Origin: Silene noctiflora
Lineage: Eukaryota; Streptophyta; Magnoliopsida; Caryophyllales; Caryophyllaceae
Direction of reading: 5' to 3'
Assembly (NCBI GenBank): GCA_009801015.1
Contig: VHZZ01004578.1
Span: forward strand, 13,671 to 38,729
Length of the DNA stretch: 25,059 nucleotides
Shown here: piece after piece, positions 9,591 to 20,608 of the stretch
How positions within the stretch are numbered: the first letter of the stretch is position 1
Layout of the letters: each line of letters opens with the position of its first letter
The notes under the pieces: generated by a model
The model's input: only the letters and a program-made list of their open reading frames with translations
What the model was told of the DNA's origin: nothing
Database searches by the model: none
Position numbers and translations under genes: made by a program

Positions 9591-11470
9591 CAACTTATAG
9601 TAGAATTTTTTACTACCCTTACATTGCCTTACCATAGTTTTCATATGTATGATGTATCCTCAATTAGTTGATAGGTTACAACAATAATCCATCCTCCTCA
9701 TGCGTATTTTGGGTTATGAATTCCCTCATTAAACCATCCACGGCAATAATCGTCTTCATCTCATCATCGCTCTTTTCTTTCATCATTTTTTCTTTTATCC
9801 AACGCAGATTTTCGCTCATCATCAAGCCAGACAACAAAAAACCTCCCAAAAAAATGATTTTGTAATGATTCATTTCTTCTAATTTTTGGCTTTACTTTTA
9901 AAAAGTAAAATGAAAAAAGAAAAACTAAATAGAAAGAAGTAAGCCTCATTCTCACTTCCCTCTTTACTCTTTACTCGGCCATCGTACACTATAGGTCAGA
10001 GAGCAATTGATTAACTTAAATGATTTGGCAAAATTTCATTGTTGCAGATGTCTTTTTTCTATAATTTCGATATGTGATCCTAAACCAAATCAATGTCATG
10101 GATGGTCTTATATTTGATGCCGCGCCAACAATGTGAGTGCCTAAGAAGGTTGTACTGAAATATGACAGCTCCTACAACTCATCCTCTCTTAATCAGTTAC
10201 TTGGGATTACAATCTCATGGATGTTTTAGCTTACAATTAAATGACCACTTAGGACTGATTTAGTTTCTAAAGACTAGCCCTCTTGAACAGGGTAAATTTT
10301 CCTAAACCTTTTAGGAAACAAATTCCGATCTTTATGTCATCATTTGAACTTATCAAGTATACCATAAATTTCCACAAAAATCAATCATGCACTTAAAAAA
10401 GAGAAAATAACAAGGGTGACATACAGTATCTATTAATCTCATGGAAATAAAACTCTGAAATTGAAGTTCTATTCTGCAGAATCTAAATGTTGTTTTGAAT
10501 ACTTAAGGTTGATCGCTTTAAAATTGTTTCACAAATTTAAATTCACTAAACCAGCTCCAGTCGGAACTCAAAAGAGGGGAGATGGCCAAGATGGAGATGT
10601 ATATGGGTTTTGGACCTTATTTTAGAGTGATGTAGTTTGGATTTGGGAGGTAGGTGAAAGAAGTTTGGCTATTATTGTGCTGACTACCACAGTAATTCAA
10701 GACCAGAAATTCATATTTGGTCAAGTAACAAGATATGCAGGCCACATAACAGGAAACACGGCACGGCCACATAACAGGAAACACGGCACCAAAGGAAGAC
10801 AATGGGGACGTCAGGCGCAAGTATCAAATTTAGAACTCACACAAAAGGATGCACTTAGCAGAAGTTAAAAATAAAGACAAGACGGACCACAAAATCACTC
10901 TTTCCTAACATTTCAAAACAATGCATTTCGCTGGTAAGTACCTTTCTCCTTGACTGGAAGCATGGGGAGGCAGCTATCTAGTGATTACACGTTTACACAC
11001 CTGCAGATTTTCAAAGAAAAGGACCAAATGTAACAACTTCCAACCTCATCCCTCAACTGATCTTATGGAAATTGAATATCTAAGTGAATACTAAACGAGC
11101 TGCAAGGTTCATACCAAAAGATTTTCCTAAAGGCTCAATGCAGTTTGTTTGGTTCCAGTTTCAAGATGGATCGATCTTGTCCACATCAGTAAATAACCCA
11201 ACTCCCTGCAATCGGAAGTGTCCTAAAATATTCAGAAGCCCTCAATTGTATTTCTTTCGTTTGCTTAGAATAGGGCATTGAATTACAACTTACAAATTTG
11301 TTATAAAGCCTGCTGAGACATCTACTTATAAGGGCAGGCTACATAGAAGCTAATGGACATCAGCATGGGCATAATCGTGATTGTAATTAATCAAGACAAG
11401 AAAAGGCATAATCACTGCATTGGTTAAATTAGTAGAGTATAACCATTAGAGCACTGACCTGTTCCCAGAA
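9591..11470. other. Gene-free stretch
   Basis: No supported coding frame on either strand. It contains the 25-bp duplication at 10740-10789; the part near 11.3-11.47 kb is probably the 3' flank of the - strand gene that ends at 11471. Confidence 0.5.
10740..10789 (+). repeat. Perfect 25-bp tandem duplication
   Basis: GGCCACATAACAGGAAACAC plus GGCAC is present twice without a mismatch or gap (10740-10764, 10765-10789). It is more GC-rich than its surroundings. Perfect identity suggests a recent slippage event. Confidence 0.95.
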
Positions 11471-12915
11471 TCACAGTTCATGTTTCTCAATCTTTGATTT
11501 CAGTTTCACGATATTATCAGCATGCTTTTGGAAAAATCTCATCAGCTTGGATAATTTCTCATGAAGACTCTTGATCATGATCGACATGCGACATGAGCCA
11601 TGAGGCAATGATCTATGGCTGGAATGAAACTGATAGTAGCTCAACTTGATATGATGGGGAGTCTGGTTATCTTTCTTAAGCAACTCATTCATCACAATAA
11701 GTCCCCAACGGTCATACTTCATTTAGTAATGAAGTAGTCGCCATGAACAGAAGAAACTCAAGTATTCTTTATATTTCCCACCCTAAAGTAAGAGCCAAGT
11801 CTGAAGAATAAATAATAGTATCAGTTACTTCTAACAGAGAGCAAGTAATACAGACAGTAACACGCCACATATCTGTGTACGGCTTACCATTTACCCCGAT
11901 ATACCCAAAGGCTTACCTTGAATTTGGTTGGAGTAACAAGCAGGATGAGATTGACATCAATTTCAGACAATATTCCGGCTACTGAAAAACCCTCTCCGAG
12001 TCTCCAACACCATTGAATGCTATCTCTTGTACTAGATACCTTGCCTTTTATGACTTCCCATATTCCTTTCCCAAAAGATCATGATTTCTGATTGAAGGTA
12101 AATGCATCCTGCAAAATAGCTGGGGAAGCTCCTGAGGTTGCAAATGACCACCTTGTAAACTAGTGGCTATAACCCTTTGTAGATAAAAGTAAGTCTAGAG
12201 AAAGCCTTTGTATCGTAAGGAGCTAATCATCCAGACAAATGGGAGTATGGAATTTCATCAAAGTTTGTATGAAACTTGGATGTTTAAATTTGGCTTCAAG
12301 CTTAGAGTGAAACTCTACGGCTCGATTCACAACTGATGGCTTACTTCTGGTCTACAGATTTAGACGCATTAGATGTTTACAATAGATCATGAGATTGTAA
12401 CTCCGTACAACTTTAGGTGCATGAACCTTCATTATTTCCTTGGCTCTCTGCTGCTGATCACGTTACCTTTTAACCAAATCAACAAATCTACGAATCTTAT
12501 CGGGATATTTTGCACCAAAAATAACTCTCCAAACTAGTTAGATATTTTAAATTGCCACAAGCCACATCTTAAAACAGTCAAGCCTTAAATATTTCTCGGA
12601 GAAAAATTGATCACACTTTCTAGACTACATAATCCAAATCTAAACCCCACATTAAGAGCCTCATTGGAAAATTTGTACATGAAAGGGTTAATGTTCCGTA
12701 ATTCTTGTGTGTAGCCCATCAATATAACCTGGATTTACAAAGACCTTCACTATGCAGCTATTGTTTGTATAGCAACTTCCAGAAATTATGTTCAGTTAGA
12801 AGTGGCTACTGGACAGCAAAATGCAACTCGGAGGCTCTATGTTCTATATCTACCTGGCTAGGAGCAGTGGTGATGTTGCACTGGCACCAGAAGCAGTACG
12901 ATCAAGGTCAGACCA
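11471..12915 (-). CDS. Unrecognised multi-exon protein, C-terminal part
   Basis: Five exons on the - strand fit in phase: 12915-12854, 12526-12467, 12131-12040 (or a later start at 12108), 11981-11917 and 11716-11471, stopping at TGA 11471-11473. Splice sites at the last three are good (GCAAG|GTATCT, TTTTTCAG|TAGCC, TTCAAG|GTAAGC). They give about 174 residues containing VIFGAKYPDKIRRFVDLVK, CIYLQSEIMIFWERNMGSHK, AGILSEIDVNLILLVTPTKF, YDRWGLIVMNELLKK and a lysine-rich helical, possibly coiled-coil tail EKLSKLMRFFQKHADNIVKL. The composition looks like real protein, but I do not recognise the family and assign no function. The first two exons are weaker: the earliest has a TAG right at its acceptor, the AGAG acceptor of the second is poor, and its frame meets TAA just past the donor. 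The 5' end is unresolved, so the gene may be truncated or decaying. Confidence 0.55.
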
Positions 12916-13071
12916 CTACTGAGGGTAGAACACGACTAACAGCGCAGTTATGTTGATCTGACTCCCATTTTTTCCTTAAGTACCTATGTAGAATACTCAA
13001 CCCTTTGACATTAAAACCAGAAAAAGCACACTTGATACTAGATTTTAGGTAAACAAAAAAAAAAGACAAAA

Positions 13072-14232
13072 AATACCTACACAACGACACATACTGATGC
13101 CAGATATATGACGGCTTGTAGTCGAATTTGAGCAACATAGGATCGAACATCTATATAGATGACACCGTGTGGAAGTTACCCGAGCTGCACTGCACCTCTG
13201 AACCTGATATCAACCCCACTTGATGGTCCCCACTGCAAGAATATAACCTGCACATGAGGATTCCAAAATCCAATTAGACTATACTAAACTAGGTTCATGC
13301 ACAATGAGGTGTAAAGGGTTAAAGGCCACTTAGTGAAAACATGCTACTTAAGTAAATCTTCTCACAGAGTACTGAGACTACTGACAATCCTATTCAAATT
13401 TTATTCACATTCCTGTATAATGACCAGTTCCTCACTTTTTAGGATAATACAAAAGCACAAAATGCATAGTGCCATACTGCCATGGAACATTGAATTTGTC
13501 TATTTATATCCACCTCTCTGAAATTTCCGAGTCTTTTATTGCGGCCCAATGCTTCTAGAAGTTTCCCGTTGATGAGTCAAACCATTACTTATAAAATGTG
13601 CATCTCTTACTGCAATTAAAAAGGGGCAGGCAGGCCATTAGACATCCCTTCAGGAAAAGAGTGAGTACCGACAATCCATTGTTAAACTCTCTTTACTGTG
13701 AAACGGTTTCATATTGATATAAACTAAGGCCAACCTGTTCTAAATAAAAAATCCGTCCAATTATCCTTTTTTAAACTCTCTATAATAATTTTACCATGAG
13801 AATGTGTTCTAAACAGTTCGATATCCACAACTCGTCCCAAACCTGCTAACTCCCTTGTCTATGACCACAAAATCGCGTTAGAACCGGCTCAATTCCGCAA
13901 GTGAAAACCTCTAATTCTCTTCAATGACTCCATTACTCTGCTTCAAACAATAATTCCATACATTTACCGCTTCCAATTTCCGCCTCCGTACTTTAATTAA
14001 TTCCGCACTGTAGCGTCTAGAATAAGAACTATCAATTCATTCGGAAAATCTCAGGTGTAACTAAATTGCAATAAATCATTCATAATTTACAATAGCAAGA
14101 GTAAAAACAATCACTAATTATAGAAATTAGGGAAGAAAAACCTGAATTGTTGGTGATACAGTTGGATTTGTACAGAAATTTACTTCTTATTCTTGATTTA
14201 TTGCATCTTCGCGACATCGCCCTGCAAAATTA
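13072..14232 (-). other. Possible 5' exons of the 11.5-12.9 kb gene
   Basis: Going upstream on the - strand, an open segment from ATG 13150 reads MFDPMLLKFDYKPSYIWHQY before a GTATGT-type donor; another from about 13247, after TCATGTGCAG, reads VIFLQWGPSSGVDIRF. Near 14232-14150, TTTTGCAG|GGCG and CAATTCAG|GTTTTT bracket what could be a leader exon. None of these joins the 12915 exon in phase by a convincing site, so they are listed as candidates only. The rest (about 13260-14140) looks like intron or spacer. Confidence 0.3.
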
Positions 14233-15970
14233 CAGTGTTAAATTGTGAGAATTACAGCGAGAGGGAGAGAAATGGAGTTGATAATTTTAGAGCATGGACT
14301 GGTTCTCAAAATCGTTACATAAATAAATTCGTTTCAAATAAGGCTGTGTATTTTAGCGGAGGTGATCAAATACGGATTAAGGTTCATACATGGGTTAGTG
14401 CCTAACGGTTAGATGGAACGGGTTTTTGTAATTTTGAAAAATATGTTGTGTGTATCTTCTTTTATTGGGTTCAACTTGTCAAGTTTAATGGGTTATCTCG
14501 TTCAAAAATGTTATAAATTGTAGGGCGAGACAAAGTATAATGGTACAAATATTTTTTTACATTTCTTTTCAATCTACAATTGATGGAGTATTACAATTGA
14601 TGGATTATCTCATTTCTATCTTTGGATTGGTGAGGTTGGGTGTTTTTTATTTTAATTTGGATTGTGTGGGTTTGAGTTGGGTCTTCGTGTGTTGGTTTGT
14701 CTAGAGGTGGTGGTTTAAATTTTATCAATGTCATCTAATTTTATGTCTTGTTTTTATGTTCTAATAATGTCCTTCTAAAAGAGTCTTTATTGTAGTCTCG
14801 GGACACGTTCGAGGTTCTTGGCTGGGAGATGGGTTGGGGTGAGGTCTCTGGTCCTTCTTATCAGTTTACTTGATTTTTTTGAGTTGTTGGTCTTTGGACT
14901 GTTGGGACTTGGGATCGATCACCACGCTGTAGGAGATTCTTTTCCGCTGAAGACAAAGCTTGTTTGGCTCATTCTGCGCTCTTGTGGCGTAAGTGCACCT
15001 GGTCCGTCCCGTTGGGCTCTGGGAATTGTTAGTAAAGTTGGTGACGACTTGACGTGGACGACGTTACTCGTGGTCAATCTATTCTTCACCATCCTGCCCT
15101 CGTTACTCCATTTTGCTTTGTTGTAACTTTACTTTTAATAAATGTTTATGTAATCTTTAAGGTTGGCTAATCGAGCTTCTAGTGTAACTTAGTCGACTAG
15201 CTTGTTTTGTAACTTGTGGGGGTATGATTACCCTTTTTCTATCTGGTAAAAAAAAAAAGAAAAAAATATCGATAAAATTATCTACTCCCTTTATAGTTAC
15301 CGTTAAATATATTTATCACATTGAATTACATCATTTTGATCAAGAAAGTAAGTTAATCACCAATTCACCACCACTTTCATTAATTCTGTCACGTTAACTT
15401 GAAAAAGTCTTTGTTAGACGAACTTTACCCCTTAAATTAACTTTTTTCAAACCATCTTAACCTATTACATTAGAACTTAGAACGAGTTGTCATTGTCAAA
15501 AGCAACTTATTGTTACCCTAGGCCTAGAGGACTTTGATTTTGTGCCCACAAAAGGCACAAACCCTCGGAAATTATCACATGGCGAGGCTTCGGTATGTCA
15601 CCCCCACATAATTGGATCATTTGAAGAGGAATTCATTCATCACGTGTGCAATTTGATAATTTATCAGCCGTCGCTCGGTAACTCCTATGACTACGATGGT
15701 TTTGGACAATTTTATTTGATTGAGACAACGTTCACTTAAAACTTTCTCATAATGTGTGTTGTATTATTACTATAAGCTTCGAATTTTGCTTCCACGACCA
15801 CCCTTTGAAGTCATGCTAGAATGAGTTGACAATGTTAAGATCCGTCCATATCTAGACGAGCAAAATTTTTATGTCACTCCAGCTAATTATTTCTTGATGT
15901 TTTTATTACTGTGCCAGCTTAACCATGACAAATCCAACTAAAATGTTATAATGCACCACCTTTTTTTTTT
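14233..15970. other. Intergenic, no gene recognised
   Basis: Includes a direct repeat TACAATTGATGGA at about 14575 and 14592, and a possible retroposon tail listed separately. TACTCCCTTTATAGTTACCG at about 15284 looks like an orphan Stowaway end. Confidence 0.5.
14760..15268 (+). mobile_element. Possible 3' end of a retroposon
   Basis: A GC-richer segment ends with AATAAA at about 15138 and, about 110 bases later, CTGGTAAAAAAAAAAAGAAA, an A-rich tail as left by LINE-type reverse transcription. A frame at 14818-15126 lacks an ATG and has no reverse-transcriptase motif. No target duplication was found, so this could also be ordinary DNA with an A-tract. Confidence 0.3.
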
Positions 15971-16092
15971 TAACATTCTAGTTCTTAAACCCACCCTGAT
16001 TGTCTATTAAGCAACCTTCAAATTTGATTTTTAACATTGTAGTCTTTAAACACATCCTGATTGTCCATTAAATTGTCTTCAATATCGATCTG
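15971..16092 (+). repeat. Imperfect 61-bp tandem duplication
   Basis: TAACATTCTAGTTCTTAAAC at 15971 recurs as TAACATTGTAGTCTTTAAAC at 16032, and the match continues through CCTGATTGTCTATTAA versus CCTGATTGTCCATTAA and the CTTCAA words. The copies differ by several substitutions, so this is older than the 25-bp repeat at 10.7 kb. Confidence 0.85.
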
Positions 16093-16155
16093 TCGGAGTT
16101 TGAACCATCGGATGCGACTAATTTCAGCCAAAGACGGAGGTTGGACCTTAATTAA

Positions 16156-16500
16156 GACCATGCCCAAGCAAGGTCATGGAGAGGGTCATGACCTTGTTAG
16201 GTCATGCTAATCCATAATTAAGCACCACATTAACTTGACCTTGNAATAGAAGATGGCAATTGGAGGTCAATTGGTGACCTTGAAGTAAAAGAGGTCAATT
16301 GGAGGTCACCTAGTAGGTGTCACCTTCTAATTGCTTGGACACAAATAATGAGGACAACAAAGTAAACAAAAAATTGGGTGGCGACCTAAAGTGGTGACCT
16401 TCTGCTTGGGAGGGTGAAAGCGGGTCAAGATTAATAAGGTGTAATTAAGAGGAAAAATTTTGGTGACTCGATTAAGTCGACTTTCTGCTTGGGGATGGTC
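16156..16500. mobile_element. Second Harbinger-type MITE, with internal repeats
   Basis: Inverted ends GACCATGCCCAAGCAAGG and, reverse strand, GACCATCCCCAAGCAGAAAG are flanked by TAA at 16153-16155 and 16501-16503. At 345 bp it is similar in size and flanks to the 8060 element but has unrelated ends, so it is another family. The interior repeats GGTCAATTGG/GGTCACC words (16256-16325), on both strands. An ambiguous base (N) lies at 16244. Confidence 0.88.
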
Positions 16501-18134
16501 TAAATGTGTACATGTCCTGTTCTATAAACAAGTTATTTACCGTAAATGTGAAATGTCTTTGGTAAATCCCAACAGAATATCATGGCATGTGGCTCCTCTC
16601 TCTTACCTCAGCCTAAGTTTTGCAGAATTTTACGTACCATTAACTGTAATGATGACAATGTTAACTGTCAATTTTTGACAGACCACCTATACGGCTATAC
16701 TCACTCCAATGACCACCACTTCTCCCTGCCTCCTCTTCTTAATTGCCAAATTAATTCTATTTTTGGACCACCAACATGTCTAACCACTACTGCCTTTTTT
16801 TTTTTTTTTTTTCAAAGTTTCCTCCACTTTTTTATATGTTTTCTTTTCAAACCTTTTTAGATCAAAAAAACGATTTTTTTCGATTTATTAATGATAGTTA
16901 TGATGACTATATCGTAAACTTAAAGGCTTAAACGCCTTAAGCAAGACTAGTCATAAATCACCGGGTATTCTAGATCGATTGCGGAATCGCCGTCTATTTC
17001 ATTCATTTGCAAACGGTTTTTCTGTTAATTCGCTATTTCAGTAGACAAAAACAAGGGAAAATGACGGTACTCAAAACAAAAAGTTGAGGAAAATATAGAG
17101 CACTCTTTTTGCAACTTTGATATACTGTAAATCAGAGGAAAAGAGGAACTTTTACATGTAAATTCTACTCCTATGGAGTATGATTTAGGAATATGCTAGG
17201 CGTATTTTGAACTCATTTTCCTTTTTCCTAATACAAATATACAATATCGCCAAAAGTACCACACTTTTTGAGTGATTGTTGCACTTTGTAACCTCATCTC
17301 TTCCCCCGTCAGAAATCAATGTCCAACCATTATCAACTCTTTTTCTAGGTTAAAATAACTATTATCAACTCTTTTATTTCACTTTTTCTGCTCACCTTTT
17401 TCTTTTAAAAAGATAAAGTTAAGAGTTTACTTGATTGAATTATAATTGCATATAGACGAATCTGATAGCGGAACCTGAATTTATTGTTAGAAGACTAAAA
17501 ATTTTAGGAGAAACAAATTGATAATCATGCAATGATTAGAAAAAAAAAAAAAAAAAAAAAGAGGAAAATTTCAACAAGTTTCAAAATTTATTTTCATTAG
17601 GTGAGAAGTGACAGCCTTAACGAGACCCCAATGGCCCAATCATCGACACGTCGTGAGATTGAAAAGTATTCATTCAGTATACTTGTAATGCCAAAATATA
17701 AAGAGGGTTGTGAGAGGTTTTAATTTAAAACCGTCATAAGTACGACCTACCGAAAAGATTAAAGGTTGTGTTAAGATTAGAAAGTACTCTTTGTATACTT
17801 GTACAGTTGTACTAGTCTAGTATGTACTGATGAGAGGCCTAAATCACATGGAATATGATCAGAATCTCAATCATGAACACGTTTTTGTAACGTACCAGGC
17901 AAGGCGTACATGATACACTCACTGCTGTACTATTTTGCATTTTTTACTCTGCCATCCTACAAAAACTACAAGTATCATGCATTTGTAGTAACTGTAATTT
18001 TGTACCACAATGCAGTAACTTTATTCCCTAAAGTAAATTCCACTGAAAACTATATACACAGATGACACACCAGACAGTGATCTGTTCTCCTGAACTACTA
18101 ATCATCCTTCAAAAATACTAACAAGTCTTCCATG
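16501..18134. other. Gene-free stretch
   Basis: About 1.6 kb with no supported coding region; T17-type and A-type homopolymers at about 16797-16812 and 17540-17560. Frames at 16460-16860 are open only because of the T-rich strand. Confidence 0.55.
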
Positions 18135-18283
18135 AGACGGTCTCATGTAAAAGTAATGTGAGACAAGTCAAAATACACTAACAACTAATAAAAAAGAAAA
18201 AAATGAATAAAATAAAATAAAAGAAGTAACTAACCACCTCTTATATGAGGTGTCTCACAATAACATTTTCATGAGACGGTCGT
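18135..18283. mobile_element. GAGACGGTCTC mini-transposon
   Basis: The left arm GAGACGGTCTCATGTAAAAG continuing TAATGTGAGAC and the reverse complement of the right arm, GACCGTCTCATGAAAATGTT continuing ATTGTGAGAC, are inverted repeats of about 32 bp. About 149 bp, A-rich interior, non-coding. The outermost GAGACGGTCTC is itself a palindrome. Confidence 0.75.
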
Positions 18284-18392
18284 CGTTGAGAATTGAAAAG
18301 GGCATAAAAAAGTTGTTATGTGCATCATTTCACCCAAGAATTCATAAGCAATGCTACATACTCCCGTACATACCATTCCAATTATGGGCAAT

Positions 18393-18565
18393 TCTCATTT
18401 GTGACGGAAGGTATCCGTCACTTTGAGAAGACGGGTACCAATTTGTGAGACAAAAGACCCATGAGAGGAGAGAGGAAAGCAAGTGGAGGGGTGCCCCCAC
18501 CTTTTGCTTTATTCGTTTTGTGAGTGGCATTACCCGTCACAAATACCGACCCGTCACAAGGGAGA
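18393..18565. mobile_element. GTGACGG-family mini-transposon, near complete copy
   Basis: TCTCATTTGTGACGGAAGG at the left and, reverse strand, TCTCCCTTGTGACGGGTCGG at the right form the ends. Its left part is the inverted, closely similar partner of the fragment at 1-107, with the same GAAAGCAAGTGGAGGGGTGC block in reverse. No target duplication is clear. Confidence 0.7.
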
Positions 18566-18635
18566 CGCTTTGTCCAATTATTGCAACTTTCCCCATATAG
18601 TCCCCTTTTGTTTGATAAAAACATAGAGCCAAAAC

Positions 18636-18736
18636 TACTCAATCCGTCTCAATAATTTATTTATCTTTGATTAAAATACATTTCACAAATAATAATAAAA
18701 AGTAAATAAAATATTTGGGAGAAGAAATCAAGTACT
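18636..18736. mobile_element. Stowaway-like MITE, diverged
   Basis: TACTCAATCCGTCTCAATAA at the left faces, on the reverse strand, TACTTGATTTCTTCTCCCAA with AATATTTTATTTACT; both start with the TA pair. The left end resembles the Stowaway copy at 2142 (CTCCCTCCGTCTCAATTTAT). Confidence 0.55.
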
Positions 18737-18971
18737 ACAACTGTACTAAGTAGAATATACCCAAAGCAACAGAAATCAATGAATGCAATATACGGAGTCC
18801 ATCCCAGAATATGTTACACAGTACCTGACTCATTCACTCTGCACATGGAGGATGCATTTTTAATACAACAGAAATGCGTGTCAATTTCTGCAGATCAAAC
18901 AATTTCACAAACAACACTAATTTTGGAGGCTGGAAATTGTGGACACTCCAAATTCAATCACCAAAATTTCG

Positions 18972-18972
<1 letters not shown>

Positions 18973-19002
<30 letters not shown>
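18973..19002 (+). repeat. (AAT)10 microsatellite
   Basis: Ten uninterrupted AAT units, ending in AATCATAAATC. Likely length-variable between individuals. Confidence 0.95.
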
Positions 19003-19124
19003 CATAAATCAAGCCAGCTGAGATTCTCAGAACAAACTAACATTAATTTCTGAATAGATACAAAGGGAGACCACTATTACTACCAAGTACCGCTACCACA
19101 ACTACGACTACTGCTACGACTACT

Positions 19125-19160
19125 CCACTGCGTACTTACTGTCCATTGCGTACTTACTGT
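19125..19160 (+). repeat. 18-bp tandem duplication
   Basis: CCACTGCGTACTTACTGT at 19125-19142 is followed directly by CCATTGCGTACTTACTGT at 19143-19160, with one mismatch. It lies about 60 bases beyond the probable polyadenylation signal of the KRP gene. Confidence 0.9.
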
Positions 19161-19220
19161 ACTAATTAACCGACTGCAAACATAAGTTATCTAGTTAAAA
19201 CAATTATTATCAATGCTAAT

Positions 19221-19226
19221 TTTATT
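19221..19226 (-). terminator. Polyadenylation signal of the KRP gene
   Basis: AATAAA on the - strand, 80 bases after the stop codon at 19306-19308, a normal distance for a plant 3' UTR. Confidence 0.55.
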
Positions 19227-19305
19227 TAAACTTACCCTTGACGATTCACAATTAATCTACGATAATGATAACCGTGGCAAACAACATGTCAGCATTTCGT
19301 TGATT

Positions 19306-20552
19306 TTATGGCGTTATTTGAACCCACTCATATCGACCTTCTAATGGCACATCCTTAACTACGTCGAAATTGTACCTGAAAACAACACCAATCCGTCAGA
19401 TTAATTTCAGAAACTTGATTGAAACACTAACTAATTAAAATAAAAATTATATTATTTTTAATTATGTGAAGCTTACTTGTCAGAGAAGCGTTTTTGGAGG
19501 TCTTTTTCAGCAGAGGAGAAAAACTCGTCGATTTCAGACTGCAACGGCATCATCAATCGATTAATCTGGACCTTTGACTTCGTCTCCGAATGATTTAAAC
19601 TGTCGATTTCTGCTTCTTCAATCTTCTTCATCTCAACACTCCTACAATTTTCCGAGATAAATCAAATCAAATCAAATGACATTATTATTAAGACAGAGAC
19701 AAAATGCAGAAATTATAAAGGAAGAAGAATTAGAGACGTTTCAAGATCACATAAAACGATTTGAATTTCGAATTTCCGGTACAATTTCTCGAATTAAATT
19801 AACGAATTAATTAAAAACGTTAAGATGTGGACAATTAATTACATGAATTAATTACATGAATTAATCACATTAGCATAAACAAAACTGTAATTAATTGGAG
19901 TAATTTTTTGAAATTACCTGGATGTTAAACTACAACCGACAAATTTCGACGACGCTTCACTATTACTCTCAACCTGCTCACATTCAAACAATAAAAAATT
20001 ACTAAAATTAATAATTACAAAAGGAGGAAAAACAAACAACAGTTTTTGTTGTAGCGAAATAGAACGACATTCATTAATGGAGATGAAGACAACGCCACAG
20101 AAATAACAGAAAAAATTCATAAAAATATTTTTCATTCACTTTTTTTTCTCAGAAATATTAATGAAAGTATTAATTTCAGAAATTCCGTAAAATAAACAAA
20201 TTTCATAGCAATTTACCTGATCATTTCCAGCAATTTCACTCGAATTCGCTGTCGTCGCCGTAATATTGCTTGAAGAACATGAAACAGGTGGAAATTCCGA
20301 ACTAATCACAATAACATCACTTCCAGTACTCGGAGAAGTTTGATTGATAGTGTCCTCAAACGACGTCGTTTCAGTCCGACAGCTTTCGAAACTACTAGGA
20401 CGTTGACAACGACGACTTCTTAGATCGTAGACATTACAAGACGACGTCATTGAAGCCACTGTAATTTTCATTCTTTTCGCCATGGCTCGAGTTCGAATCT
20501 TCATATCAACAACTTTTGGATTATCTGCGCATTTTCTCACATACCTTCCCAT
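19306..20552 (-). CDS. KRP: KRP/ICK cyclin-dependent kinase inhibitor
   Basis: Four exons on the - strand, 20552-20217, 19973-19918, 19641-19477 and 19375-19306, join in phase into 208 residues; all introns are GT-AG (CAG|GTAAAT, CAG|GTAATT, CAA|GTAAGC). Seen: N-terminal MGRYVRKCAD, the start typical of this family, a basic stretch RTRAMAKRMK at 20-29 that could be a nuclear signal, YDLRSRR at 42-48, a serine-rich acidic middle, and the C-terminal inhibitor domain with EIDEFFSSAEKDLQKRFSDK, then YNFDVVKD and PLEGRYEWV, ending QITP. Known for the family: plant relatives of p27Kip1 bind CDKA-cyclin D complexes in the nucleus through this C-terminal domain and restrain cell division and endoreduplication. 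The key domain residues look complete, so the protein is probably active. I cannot say which KRP paralogue it is. The frame is open upstream of the chosen ATG, but only to a non-ATG codon, and family starts support 20552. Confidence 0.95.
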
Positions 20553-20575
20553 AATAGTAATAATATTAATAATAA

Positions 20576-20608
20576 TTATTGAATTAAATTTGAGATATAA
20601 TTTTGCAT
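20576..20608 (-). CDS. 10-codon upstream ORF in the KRP leader
   Basis: On the - strand, ATG at 20608 opens MQNYISNLIQ and stops with TAA 23 bases before the KRP ATG. It lies in the probable 5' UTR, so ribosomes may meet it first and reduce KRP translation. The transcript start is not proven, and the ATG context (TTTATGC) is weak, so it may be scanned past. Confidence 0.4.
   Translation of the reverse strand: MQNYISNLIQ

Larger units (their letters stand above)
18737..19220. other. Spacer downstream of the KRP gene
   Basis: No gene recognised. Holds the AAT microsatellite and the 18-bp duplication listed below, and lies beyond the KRP polyadenylation signal. Confidence 0.55.

Noticed and set aside
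9668..9955. Short frames on both strands with phenylalanine- and serine-rich peptides
   Set aside because: Shadow frames of each other in pyrimidine-rich DNA; no start context or family motif.
14818..15126. Hydrophobic 102-codon frame on the + strand
   Set aside because: It has no ATG start and no membrane-protein pattern or motif; it sits in a possible retroposon 3' end.
16460..16860. Overlapping 72- and 92-codon frames on the + strand
   Set aside because: Low-complexity F/L-rich ends over a T-tract, two frames open at once, no motif.
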